A stretch of DNA of 34,219 bases, from the NCBI GenBank assembly GCA_030426395.1, contig JAUHYE010000026.1, positions 1-34,219 on the forward strand, read 5' to 3'. Position 1 is the first letter of the stretch. Every line of letters starts with the position of its first letter. Position numbers and translations under genes: made by a program. Positions 15,879-24,284 of the stretch are shown one piece after another. This stretch comes from Phycisphaerae bacterium (GTDB taxonomy: Bacteria; Planctomycetota; Phycisphaerae; Phycisphaerales; UBA1924). A model generated the notes under the pieces. The model saw only the letters and a program-made list of their open reading frames with translations. It was not told where the DNA came from and ran no database searches.

Positions 15879-17704
15879 GGCTCGGTCGTGATGTCCATGC
15901 CCGGCAGGGGCATGATCTCGCCGTTGCGGCCGATGCGGAGCTGGCCCGTATCACGGAGGTACCGCAGGATGGCCACGCGCAGGTCGGTCAGGGCGGCATC
16001 GCGCGCATTGCGTGCGTCGAGCAGTTCGGCGTTGGTATCGACGAATTCCTGTGGCGTGATCTCGTCCTCGCGGATCTCCTGCTCGAGCAGGCGTCGCTCG
16101 TTGATCTCGACCTGCTGCTCGGCCAGGATGTACTGGAAGCGTGCGACCTCGATGCTGCGCAGGCGGCTGCGCGCGTCGACGACGACCTGGTCCCTGGCGC
16201 GCTCGAAGTTTCGCACCGAGCGTTCCAGGGCGATCTGGCTCGCGCGAAGGCCCAGGCGTTCGGTCTCGCGGTCGAGCGGCAGGCTGAACCGCATGCCGGC
16301 GAGGTAGCGCATGCTGTCGGGGTCGAAGGCCAGGCCGCCCTCGCGCTCGTCGGGATCGGTGGGCAAGCCGACCTCGGCGAAGGCGTCCAGGTCGGGCAGC
16401 AGGTTATTGCGGCTGTTGGCCACCGCCCGGCGCGCGTCGAGTACGCGGTCGCGCGTGGTCTGGAGGTCGAGCCTGTAGAGCAACGCGAGCTGGGCCGCCT
16501 CCACGGGCGTGGCGACGGGATCGCTGAGCTGGAGGGTCAGCGGAGCGATCGCGACCGGCAGCGTGGGGTCGAGCCCCAACCGGATCTTGAAATTGTCCAA
16601 GGAGACAACGTAATTCTCGAACGCGGACTGCAGGCGGTTGTTGGCCCCCAGGACGCTGCTTCGGGTGATCGTGAGCTCGAATTCGGCGATCTCGCCCGCG
16701 TCGCGGCGGGCCTGCTGGCGTTCGAGATTGTTTCGCAGGTTGCGCAGCTGCAACTGCTGGTTGCGGATGCTCGCGGCGGTCTGCAGCAGGCTGAAGTACT
16801 GGCTGGCGATCTCGACCGCGAAGCTGCGGCGGAAGTCCTCGAAGTCGCGGGCGGCGTACACCAGGTCACGCTCGGCCTGGATGAGGTCCTCGCGCGCCAC
16901 CGAGCCCGCGCCGCGGAGCAGGGGGATGTCGCCCTCGAGCACCAGTTGCGACGACTGGCGGTAGTCCTCGGTCGCGCTCGAACGCAATTGCTCGGTGGCG
17001 TTGACGATCCATCGGGCCGCGACGTCGCCGCCGCTGGGCAGCCGCTGGGTGAGGCGCAACTCGTTGATCAGCGTGGCGGCGCTGTCGTACGCGCCGTCGT
17101 CGCCCTGGCCGGCGACCTGGAGGGTCGTGTCGTTGAAGAACCGTGGGCCCCACAGGTGCCGTTCGCGCAGCAGCGCGATGGCCGAGAGGATGTAGTCTTC
17201 CTGGGCGTCGAGGAACTCGCGGCCCGTGCGTTGGCTCTGGGCCAGCACGGTGGACAGGTCGAGCACGATGGCGTCGTCCGGGATAGGCGGCGGGGGCGGT
17301 GGCTCTTGGTCTTCTTCGCCCTGCAGGCCATAGCCCTCCTCGGTGGGCGAGCCCAGCGCGCTCTCGTAGTCGGCGTAGTAGGCGTTCAGGCGTTCTTCGA
17401 CCGACGTGGCCTCGAGGCGGGCCGCCTCGGCCTGGACGTAGAAGAGGTCCTTGGCGTCGGGGTTGCGCGTCTCGGGGGTCTTCTCGAGTTGGGCCTTGCG
17501 GTCGACGTCGTCGACCGGGCCCGTGCGGAAGCGGCGGTCTGCGGGCGCGGCGTCGGCGCCCAGCACGGCCGACTGGTCGAGCACGAGGGTGTCGATGCGG
17601 CGGTCGATGCCGTCCATGCCGCCGCCGCAGCCGGTCAGGAGCATCAGCGCGGCCGCGCTGGAAAAGGTCAGGTTCAGGGCGTGTCGTGATCGGCTCTGGG
17701 GCAT
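15875..17704 (-). CDS. TolC-family outer-membrane efflux lipoprotein
   Basis: This 609-aa protein has a lipoprotein signal (FSSAAALMLLTGC, lipid Cys26) and a long N-terminal extension rich in charged and Pro residues (about residues 30-145). Two outer-membrane efflux repeats follow, each an extended helical pair (for example EDLIQAERDLVYAARDFEDFRRSFAVEIASQYFSLLQTAASIRNQQLQLRNLRNNLERQQAR and EREGGL ... LRASQIALERSVRNFERARDQVVVDARSRLRSIEVARFQYILAEQQVEINERR). Such proteins are trimeric outer-membrane channels for RND or type I exporters. The partner membrane-fusion and pump proteins are not in this window. The frame stays open for about 1000 further codons upstream, opposite the GH35 gene, but ATG 17704 is chosen because it begins the signal peptide. 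Confidence 0.88.
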   Translation of the reverse strand: MPQSRSRHALNLTFSSAAALMLLTGCGGGMDGIDRRIDTLVLDQSAVLGADAAPADRRFRTGPVDDVDRKAQLEKTPETRNPDAKDLFYVQAEAARLEATSVEERLNAYYADYESALGSPTEEGYGLQGEEDQEPPPPPPIPDDAIVLDLSTVLAQSQRTGREFLDAQEDYILSAIALLRERHLWGPRFFNDTTLQVAGQGDDGAYDSAATLINELRLTQRLPSGGDVAARWIVNATEQLRSSATEDYRQSSQLVLEGDIPLLRGAGSVAREDLIQAERDLVYAARDFEDFRRSFAVEIASQYFSLLQTAASIRNQQLQLRNLRNNLERQQARRDAGEIAEFELTITRSSVLGANNRLQSAFENYVVSLDNFKIRLGLDPTLPVAIAPLTLQLSDPVATPVEAAQLALLYRLDLQTTRDRVLDARRAVANSRNNLLPDLDAFAEVGLPTDPDEREGGLAFDPDSMRYLAGMRFSLPLDRETERLGLRASQIALERSVRNFERARDQVVVDARSRLRSIEVARFQYILAEQQVEINERRLLEQEIREDEITPQEFVDTNAELLDARNARDAALTDLRVAILRYLRDTGQLRIGRNGEIMPLPGMDITTEP

Positions 17705-17811
17705 GTGCGGCGATGGTACGTCGTGGGGCGTGCGAGGTTGCAGATAGGGTGGTGGGGCAGGCAGGGCTGTCGCAGTGGCGACGGTGAGCCTGCGTGGATG
17801 CGCCCAGAGCA

Positions 17812-17841
17812 CTGGCCATTCGCTTTCTTGGGGTCTAATAT
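17812..17841 (+). promoter_or_regulatory. Candidate promoter upstream of the GH35-like gene
   Basis: A good -10-like TAATAT (17836-17841) lies in the divergent gap, inside an AT-rich patch of 17815-17882 that stands out from its GC-rich surroundings. The -35-like CTGGCC (17812-17817, spacing 18) is weak. A 5-bp hairpin (CTCGG at 17842 / CCGAG at 17860) follows. Direction is assigned from the gene downstream. Confidence 0.25.
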
Positions 17842-17944
17842 CTCGGTTCATTCGATTTTCCGAGCTTTGTTTGGTGTTTGGATGGCGAAGCGGCCCCCAC
17901 CGAGCGGAGCGACACGCCGGTCGCCGGTCGGGAGCCCAGACAAC

Positions 17945-20764
17945 ATGCCCACAGTCACGTTCGACAGCCGCAGTTTCATGCTCGATGGCCGGCGGATCTG
18001 GATCGTCGGCGGCACGGTGTCCTACGCCCACACGCCGCGGGCCCAGTGGGCCGACCGCCTGCACGCCGCAAAGCTGGCCGGGCTGAACACGGTGATGGTG
18101 CCGCTCTTGTGGTCCCACCACGAGCCGCTGCCCGGTCAGTTCGACTTCACGGGCGACGCCGATCTGCGGGCATTCATCGAACTGGCCCACGAGGCCGGGC
18201 TGTACGTCATCCTGCGGATGGGCCCGGTGCTGGGCGACGACCACGACTTCGGCGGCCTGCCGACGTGGCTCACGCAATTGCCCGCTCATGAGCTGCGCGC
18301 CGACAGCGGGCCGTTCCTCGAGGCGTGCTCGCGCTACATCAGCGCCGTGGCCGATCAGATCCGCGACCTGCAGATCAACGCCGCAGGCAAGGGCGGGCCC
18401 ATCCTGCTCGTGCAGAACGAGCACCAGTGGACCTGCGGCGATAGCGACCTGGCGCCCAAGTACCTCGGCGAGTTGTACCGCTACATCCGCGAGGCCGGCC
18501 TGAGCGTGCCGATCATCAACGCGAACAACCTCTGGGCGGGCGAAGAGGCCGAGATCGACTGCTGGGTGGGCAGCGAGGACCTGCTGGCCTCGCTCCGCCA
18601 GCTCTCGGAGGTCCGCCCCGACCGGCCCCGCCTGGTCCTCGACCTGGCCGTGGGCGACCCGCCCATCTGGGGAACCAAGCCCGAGCCGCAGGACGGCCCG
18701 GCGCTGCTGCGTCGCATCGTCGAGATCCTCGCCGGCGCCGGCCAGTTCACGCTCGCGCGGTTCGCGCCGGGCAACCACGTGGGCTTCTCGGCCGGGCGGC
18801 TGGCCAACCGGGTGGACTCCTACGCCGCGACCGACCGCGGCGGCCTGGTCGACGCCGCCGGCCGCGCGACGCCGGCGATGCTGGTGGCCCGCCGGGCGTG
18901 CCAGTTCGCAAGTTCCTTCGCGCGTGTGCTCGCGCACCTCAACCCCGAGCTGCGCCCCATGGTCGTCCACCCGGGCGAGCCGCCGCGCGACGCGAAGGGA
19001 CAGGTCTCCATCGTGCAGCTCAACGGCTCGCAGGGCGGCGTGGCCCTGGTGTTCGACCTCGCCGCGGGCGGATCGACCAGGACCAAGGCCAGCTGCACGC
19101 TGCTGATGGCCGACGGCACGCCGCTGCCGGTGCACCTGGGTGAGCAGGGCGTCGCCTGGCTGCTGCACAACATCAAGCTCACCAGCAAGCACACGCTGGA
19201 CTACACCAACCTCAGCGTGCTGACCAGTTCGGGGTCCATGCTCGTGGCCTTCGGCCCCGCCGCCAGCGAGGGCATCGTGTGCGTCAACGGCTCGCCGCTG
19301 CACGTGACGATCCCGCGCGGCAAGAGCCCCCAGGCCCTCGAGCACGAGGGCGTGCTGGTCATCATCTGCAACGAGCAGCAGGTCGACGAGTGCTTCGTGC
19401 ACGACGGCAAGGCCTACTTCGGCCTGGCGGGTCTGAACGCCGATGGCGCGCCCATCGCGCTGCCGGGCTCGAAGACCTACATGAGCGTCGAGCCCGACGG
19501 CGCGATCAAGACCCACGACATCGAGCCGCCCGCGCCGGAAGGCAAGACGACCAAGAAGAAGCCGACGACCAAGAAGGCCCCCAAGCGCATCGCGCTCGAC
19601 TGGTCGGCCGCCGACACCGAGGAGTACTGCACCGGCGAGAGCGCCAAGTACGCCAGCATCGACGGGCCCGCCGACCTGGCCACGCTGGGCGCCCCCTCGG
19701 GCTACGGCTGGTACCGCATCACCGGCAAGCTCAACGGCGACAAGGCCAAGCTCGCCTTCCCCGAGGCCGCCGACCGGCTTCATGTGTTCATGGAGGGCAA
19801 GCCGCTCGGGCTCGCCGGGTTCGGCCCGGGGGCCAGCGACGTGGTCGACGCCAGGCTGCCCAAGACCGACACGTCGATGGTCGTGCTGGCCGAGAACCTC
19901 GGCCGCGCCGCCGCGGGCATCCTCTTCGGCGAGCGCAAGGGCGTCTTCGGCCACGTGTTCGAGGTCGAGCCGCTCGAACTCGAGGGCCCCATCGTCGAGC
20001 AGCACCCGCCCACCGACCTGCTCGCCTTCCGCAGCCCGATGTGGCTGGTGCACCAGAACGACCACACGGCCCCCTTCCGCTTCGTCTGGAGTTTTACTCA
20101 TAGACGCAAGAGCCCGCTGTTCCTGTCGATCGACGGCGGACTCGGTCGCGGCCTGCTCCTGATCAACGACCAGCCCATCGCCTGCTTCGACGACGCGGGC
20201 TTTACCGGTTTGCGCCTCGAACCCGAGGAGATCAAGCGCGGCGTCAACGTCATGCATCTGGCTCTCCATGATGACGGCGTCGTCGGCCCGCAGACCATGG
20301 AGCAGGGCGAGGCGATGCTGGCGACCATCAAGGCCGCCATGCACATCGACGAGGGCGTCAACGAGGTCAGCGGCAAGGCCGACTGGGCCTTCGCCAAGTG
20401 GGAGAAGCCCGCTCCGAGCGCCTACGAGCCGGTGGCCAAGACCAACCTCAAGGCCCAGGTCGGCCCCACCTGGTGGAAGAGCACGTTCGAGGCTCCCGGC
20501 CCCGAGGCCACCGAGCACCCGCTGATGCTCGACCTGTCGGGCATGACCAAGGGCCAGGCCTACATCAACGGCCAGCACCTCGGTCGGTACTTCGTCGCCA
20601 CCGCCGACAAGAAGGCGACCGGCAACGACACGACGATGGTCGTGCCCTCGAGCTGGCTGAAGAAGGGCAAGCACAACGAGCTGGCCCTCTTCGACGAGCA
20701 CGGCGCGGCGCCGACGAAGGTCAAGCTGGCCTACGACGCGGGCGGGGCGGTGATCGTCGGTTAG
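17945..20764 (+). CDS. Glycoside hydrolase family 35-like protein (beta-galactosidase-like) with altered nucleophile
   Basis: This 939-aa protein starts at ATG 17945 (GGGAG 10 nt upstream). ATG 17882 is a possible longer start. The N-terminal domain has GH35 features: WADRLHAAKLAGLNTVMVPLLWSHHEPLPGQFDFTGDADLRAFIELAHEAGLYVILRMGP. Acid/base Glu is kept in LVQNEHQ (Glu159). At the nucleophile position, which is Glu in GH35, LVLDLAVGDPPIWG has Asp233. A Lys/Thr-rich linker (TTKKKPTTKKAPK) and C-terminal beta domains follow, including a jelly-roll-like segment ending WWKSTFEAPG ... LDLSGMTKGQAYINGQHLGRYF, as in GH35 C-terminal domains. No signal peptide is seen. Family call strong, activity uncertain. 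Confidence 0.85.
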   Translation: MPTVTFDSRSFMLDGRRIWIVGGTVSYAHTPRAQWADRLHAAKLAGLNTVMVPLLWSHHEPLPGQFDFTGDADLRAFIELAHEAGLYVILRMGPVLGDDHDFGGLPTWLTQLPAHELRADSGPFLEACSRYISAVADQIRDLQINAAGKGGPILLVQNEHQWTCGDSDLAPKYLGELYRYIREAGLSVPIINANNLWAGEEAEIDCWVGSEDLLASLRQLSEVRPDRPRLVLDLAVGDPPIWGTKPEPQDGPALLRRIVEILAGAGQFTLARFAPGNHVGFSAGRLANRVDSYAATDRGGLVDAAGRATPAMLVARRACQFASSFARVLAHLNPELRPMVVHPGEPPRDAKGQVSIVQLNGSQGGVALVFDLAAGGSTRTKASCTLLMADGTPLPVHLGEQGVAWLLHNIKLTSKHTLDYTNLSVLTSSGSMLVAFGPAASEGIVCVNGSPLHVTIPRGKSPQALEHEGVLVIICNEQQVDECFVHDGKAYFGLAGLNADGAPIALPGSKTYMSVEPDGAIKTHDIEPPAPEGKTTKKKPTTKKAPKRIALDWSAADTEEYCTGESAKYASIDGPADLATLGAPSGYGWYRITGKLNGDKAKLAFPEAADRLHVFMEGKPLGLAGFGPGASDVVDARLPKTDTSMVVLAENLGRAAAGILFGERKGVFGHVFEVEPLELEGPIVEQHPPTDLLAFRSPMWLVHQNDHTAPFRFVWSFTHRRKSPLFLSIDGGLGRGLLLINDQPIACFDDAGFTGLRLEPEEIKRGVNVMHLALHDDGVVGPQTMEQGEAMLATIKAAMHIDEGVNEVSGKADWAFAKWEKPAPSAYEPVAKTNLKAQVGPTWWKSTFEAPGPEATEHPLMLDLSGMTKGQAYINGQHLGRYFVATADKKATGNDTTMVVPSSWLKKGKHNELALFDEHGAAPTKVKLAYDAGGAVIVG

Positions 20765-21150
20765 TCGCTTCGCCAGCGGGGCCTCGCCCTTCGGGCTTGC
20801 GCGACGGAGTGGCTCGATCGACGTTGGGCTTGAGCGTGGCCATGCGCGACCGGGGCCTTCATCGTCCAGAGCAAGAGCGTGACGGGCACGCTCGCCGTGC
20901 GTGATGACGGTGGGGGTGATGAGTGGACGCGGGGCGGCACGGGCAGGCTATTCGCCGCTGCGGCAGGCCGAGCGGCAGAGCAAGTTCAAGCGCACGCTGC
21001 TGCTCCAACGCGGGCAAGCCATTCTTCGGGTGCCCAAGCTTCCAGAAATGCCGGTGCGTGGTGGCAATCACGGGGGACCAAGGCGAGTCGTGAAGGAAAC
21101 CACGTGCTACCAGGTGGGCTCGCCGGAAGTCCGCGTGGCCGCCTTGCCCT
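20765..21150. other. Gene-free stretch between convergent GH35-like and oppB-like genes
   Basis: No convincing gene was found in 386 nt between two converging genes. Two short hairpins are visible: GCCC-TTC-GGGC at 20786-20796 and GCACG-CTCGC-CGTGC at 20886-20900. Neither has a T-run, so terminators are not established. Short open frames on both strands lack protein-like features. A decayed element or unannotated RNA cannot be excluded. Confidence 0.5.
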
Positions 21151-22158
21151 TCAACCTATCCGCGGATCCACCCACCGGTACAGCACGTCCACCGCCAGGT
21201 TGAACAGCACCAGCATCGTCGCGAACACGAGCACGACGCCGATGATGAGGAACAAATCCTTGTTCTGCACGCCGTTGACGAAATGCTGGCCCATGCCCGG
21301 CACGTTGAACACCCGCTCGACGATGAACGAGCCGGTCATCGCCAGCGCGGCCGCCGGGCCCAGGTAGCTGAGCACGGGCAGGAAGGCGTTCTTGAGGGCG
21401 TGTCGCAGCAGCACGACGCGTTCGCTCACGCCCTTGGCCCTGGCCGTCCGCACGTAGTCGGTCGCCAGGGCGTCGATCATGCCCATGCGCGTGAGGCGGG
21501 CGATGTAGGCGGCAAACGGCAGGCTGAGCGTGACGGCCGGAAGCAGCATGTCCATGGGGCCCGAGCTCGACCCCACGTCGCCGATGCCCAGCCACACGGG
21601 GAAGATGAGCAGCAGCACCGTACCGATGACGAAGCTCGGCAAACTGATGCCGATGAGCGCGACCATGAGCGTGCCCAAGTCGACCATCGAGTTGGGTTTA
21701 ACGGCACCCACGATGCCCGCCAGCACGCCCACGCCTAGCGCGATCAGGATGGCGATGGCCCCCAGCGTGATCGAGACCGGCAAGGAATCTCGAACGATCT
21801 CGTTGACCGTCCAGTCCTCGTACTCGAGGCTGGGGCCGAAGTCGAACACGTAGCGCCTCGGCGGCGCCTGGCCCTCGGCCGCGGCCCGCTCGCGCTCGGC
21901 CTCGATCTCGCCGCTGCGCCAGTCGTTGAAGTACTTGACGCCCGTGGCGCTGGCGAGGTACGACCAGTAGAAGTTCGGGAAGCTGTCCAGGTTGTACTGC
22001 CGCTTCATCGCCTCGATGACTTCCGGCTTGGGCTGGCGGCCCTCTGGGTTCTCGAGTGGGTTGCCCGGGATCGCCCACGCCAGGCTGAGCGTGAGCGTGT
22101 AGATCACCAGCACGATGATCGGGAGCTGTACCAGGCGGTGGATGATGAGGCCGAGCAT
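21151..22158 (-). CDS. Oligopeptide/dipeptide ABC transporter permease, OppB/DppB family
   Basis: This 335-aa protein begins with the OppB-type N-terminal helix (LIIHRLVQLPIIVLVIYTLTLSLAWAIPGNP). A long periplasmic loop follows (about residues 35-115, including RSGEIEAERERAAAEGQ), longer than in most OppB proteins. The membrane domain has the BPD_transp_1 EAA loop (TDYVRTARAKGVSERVVLLRHALKNAFLPVLSYLG) and ends RWVDPRIG. It would form half of the peptide import channel with an OppC partner. oppC, oppD and oppF are not in the window. ATG 22158 starts 3 nt after the substrate-binding gene stop. Confidence 0.92.
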   Translation of the reverse strand: MLGLIIHRLVQLPIIVLVIYTLTLSLAWAIPGNPLENPEGRQPKPEVIEAMKRQYNLDSFPNFYWSYLASATGVKYFNDWRSGEIEAERERAAAEGQAPPRRYVFDFGPSLEYEDWTVNEIVRDSLPVSITLGAIAILIALGVGVLAGIVGAVKPNSMVDLGTLMVALIGISLPSFVIGTVLLLIFPVWLGIGDVGSSSGPMDMLLPAVTLSLPFAAYIARLTRMGMIDALATDYVRTARAKGVSERVVLLRHALKNAFLPVLSYLGPAAALAMTGSFIVERVFNVPGMGQHFVNGVQNKDLFLIIGVVLVFATMLVLFNLAVDVLYRWVDPRIG

Positions 22159-22161
22159 GGG

Positions 22162-24222
22162 CTACTCGCCCCCTTCTTCGGCCGGGCTTGTTTTGCTTGG
22201 GACTGTCTCGGATGGCCTTGTCCGCAGCGCGAACAGCTCGTCGCGATCGAGGATCGCCGACTCGATGCCACGCGGATCGATGTCCGATTGGGCCGAGGTC
22301 GTTAGCAGCGGCGGCATCATCAGGGGCTTGTCGCTGCCCTTCCCGTCGCCCAGGATATCGATGAGGTACATGTTCTGCTCGGTGCGCGGGTGCGAGTTCA
22401 GGCCGCTGAGCTTGTCGGGGTCGAACAGGTACACGTTCATGTAGTGGAATAGCGGGATCATCGGAAGATCCTCGTCCATCGTGATCCGCTCGGCCTCGCT
22501 GAGCATGGCCATGCGTTTCTCGGGGTCGAGCTCGACGGCGGCCTGGTCGAGCAGCGCCTCGTACTTGGGGTTGTGGTACTTGCGGTCGTTGTTGCCGTCG
22601 TCGAAGCGGTTGACGTCCAGGAACGTCGTCGGGTCGCCGTAGTCGCCATACCAGCCGGCCCGGCTGACCATGTAGCGTTGCTTCTTGAGGTCGTCGCGGA
22701 AGACCTTGATCTCCTTCTGGGCGAGGCGAACGCTGACGCCCAGGTACTCCTGCCAGTTCTTCTGCACCACCTGGGCGATGAGGTCGTGCCCGCCGTCCTT
22801 GTTGAACAGGATCTCGACCGTCGGCACGTCGCTAGGGGACGCGTAGCCGGCGTCCTTCAGCAGTTGTCGCGCCTCGGCGATGATCTCCTGGCGCTCGGCC
22901 TCGGTCTTCGCGTCGCTGATGCACCGTAGCCCCTCGGGGCTGGTGTACCCGCCGATGGAGCCCTTGGGGATGATCGTGCGCGCGACAGGGTTGCCCAGCC
23001 GCTGCACGTCGTCGACGAGGCTCTGCTTGTCGACGGTCATCGCGAACGCCCGACGCACGCGCGCATCGGCGAAGGGGTTCACGCGGCCGTCGGGCAATGT
23101 ATCCAGGCAGTTGAAGTTGTACCAGTAGGTCCCGAAGGCCGTGACGGCGTGGATGTCCTTGCGCGGGTCGTCGGGCAATCGTCGGTCGATCTCGAAGGGG
23201 TCCAGGCCCTGGGCCTTGAGTTCGTCGTACTTCGCGCGGTTCTCCTCGTAGAAGCGCATCTTGTCCACGAGCATGTCGGCCCGGTACGCCGGGGTGACAT
23301 CGCTCACCCAATCGACCACGCCCGACGAGTACGCCAGCACCGCCGCGTTGGGGTCGTTGATGGAGGGGATGCTGATGGTGTCGAGGTTGAGCGACTCGCT
23401 GTTCCAGTAGTGGGGGTTCTGCTCGAAGCGCATGTCGCGTTTGAACCGCCAACTCGTCAGGATGTAGGGCCCGTTGCCAACGAGGTCGGGCGGCTTGGTC
23501 CATCCGGTCTTGGCTTGCACGAAGCCGGTCTCAGGGTCGACGCTCTCGTACTGCCGAACGAGCGGCGGATACACCGGGTAGAACACCGCGAAGGCGAGCA
23601 GGTCGAGGAAGTACGGAGTGGGCAATTCGAGCTTGACCCACAGGGTGCGATCATCGACCGCCTGCAGCGCGACCATCTCGTCGAACTTCGCCTGGGCTTC
23701 GTCCCACAAGGCCCCGGCCCGCTCGCGCTTCTGCGCGTCCGTCAGGCCGCTCTTATCCTGCTGCGCGTACGCGTCGAGTTGTTCCTGGCGCCAGTCGGCG
23801 TACTCCGAAGCGCCCTCGATGAGTTGGAAGAGCTTCGTGTAGTCGGCTGCCGTGTCGGGCAGGATGGCCCGCCGCCAACTGTAGATGAAGTCGCCAGCCT
23901 TCACGGGTTCGCCGTTGCTCCACTTCGCGTCTTCGCGGATGTGAAAGGTGTATTCGAGCCCGTCGTCACTGAGCTCCCACGATTCGGCCATCGCGGGGAT
24001 GATCGCGTAGTCGTGCGTGAACACGTCGTTGGCGACCAGCCCCTGGAAGAGCAGGCGGGCCACCCGCAGGTCCTGCATCCAGCTCATCTTCTGGAGGTCC
24101 AGCGTGTTCACGTCGCCGCGGTTAACGAACGCGAAGTCGGCGCGTGGCATGGGCCGGTCGGTCACCAACGTGACCGCCACGACCAGCACCAGCAGGATCA
24201 CGGGCGCGAGGATCTTGAGCAT
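22162..24222 (-). CDS. Oligopeptide-binding protein, SBP_bac_5 (OppA/DppA-like) family
   Basis: This 686-aa protein starts at ATG 24222. It has an N-terminal hydrophobic helix (LKILAPVILLVLVVAVTLV), then the SBP_bac_5 fold: NTLDLQKMSWMQDLRVARLLFQGL, AESWELSDDGLEYTFHIREDAKWSNGEPVKAGDFIYSWRR, and GNGPYILTSWRFKRDMRFEQNPHYW. A helical charged insert (about residues 150-200, QLDAYAQQDKSGLTDAQKRERAG) is unusual. No lipobox Cys is present after the first helix, so the protein is probably anchored by that helix and not by lipid. It would capture peptides for the adjacent OppB-type permease. The 816-codon open frame upstream is spurious. Confidence 0.92.
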   Translation of the reverse strand: MLKILAPVILLVLVVAVTLVTDRPMPRADFAFVNRGDVNTLDLQKMSWMQDLRVARLLFQGLVANDVFTHDYAIIPAMAESWELSDDGLEYTFHIREDAKWSNGEPVKAGDFIYSWRRAILPDTAADYTKLFQLIEGASEYADWRQEQLDAYAQQDKSGLTDAQKRERAGALWDEAQAKFDEMVALQAVDDRTLWVKLELPTPYFLDLLAFAVFYPVYPPLVRQYESVDPETGFVQAKTGWTKPPDLVGNGPYILTSWRFKRDMRFEQNPHYWNSESLNLDTISIPSINDPNAAVLAYSSGVVDWVSDVTPAYRADMLVDKMRFYEENRAKYDELKAQGLDPFEIDRRLPDDPRKDIHAVTAFGTYWYNFNCLDTLPDGRVNPFADARVRRAFAMTVDKQSLVDDVQRLGNPVARTIIPKGSIGGYTSPEGLRCISDAKTEAERQEIIAEARQLLKDAGYASPSDVPTVEILFNKDGGHDLIAQVVQKNWQEYLGVSVRLAQKEIKVFRDDLKKQRYMVSRAGWYGDYGDPTTFLDVNRFDDGNNDRKYHNPKYEALLDQAAVELDPEKRMAMLSEAERITMDEDLPMIPLFHYMNVYLFDPDKLSGLNSHPRTEQNMYLIDILGDGKGSDKPLMMPPLLTTSAQSDIDPRGIESAILDRDELFALRTRPSETVPSKTSPAEEGGE

Positions 24223-24284
24223 CGCGCAGTGTACGGCGCCCCGGCCCAGCCGGCGCGTCGGAAATCTGCCAAGACCGTTGAAGA

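Noticed and set aside
17705..20701. Minus-strand open frame opposite the GH35-like gene, as a giant N-terminal extension of the TolC-like protein
   Set aside because: The extension has no signal or family content, and a lipoprotein signal starts cleanly at 17704. It is a codon-bias shadow.
20886..20900. Hairpin as an intrinsic terminator of the GH35-like gene
   Set aside because: The stem is only 5 bp and no T-run follows.
20879..21367. Plus-strand frame between the GH35-like gene and the permease
   Set aside because: It overlaps the well-supported permease gene on minus and shows no protein features in its unique part.
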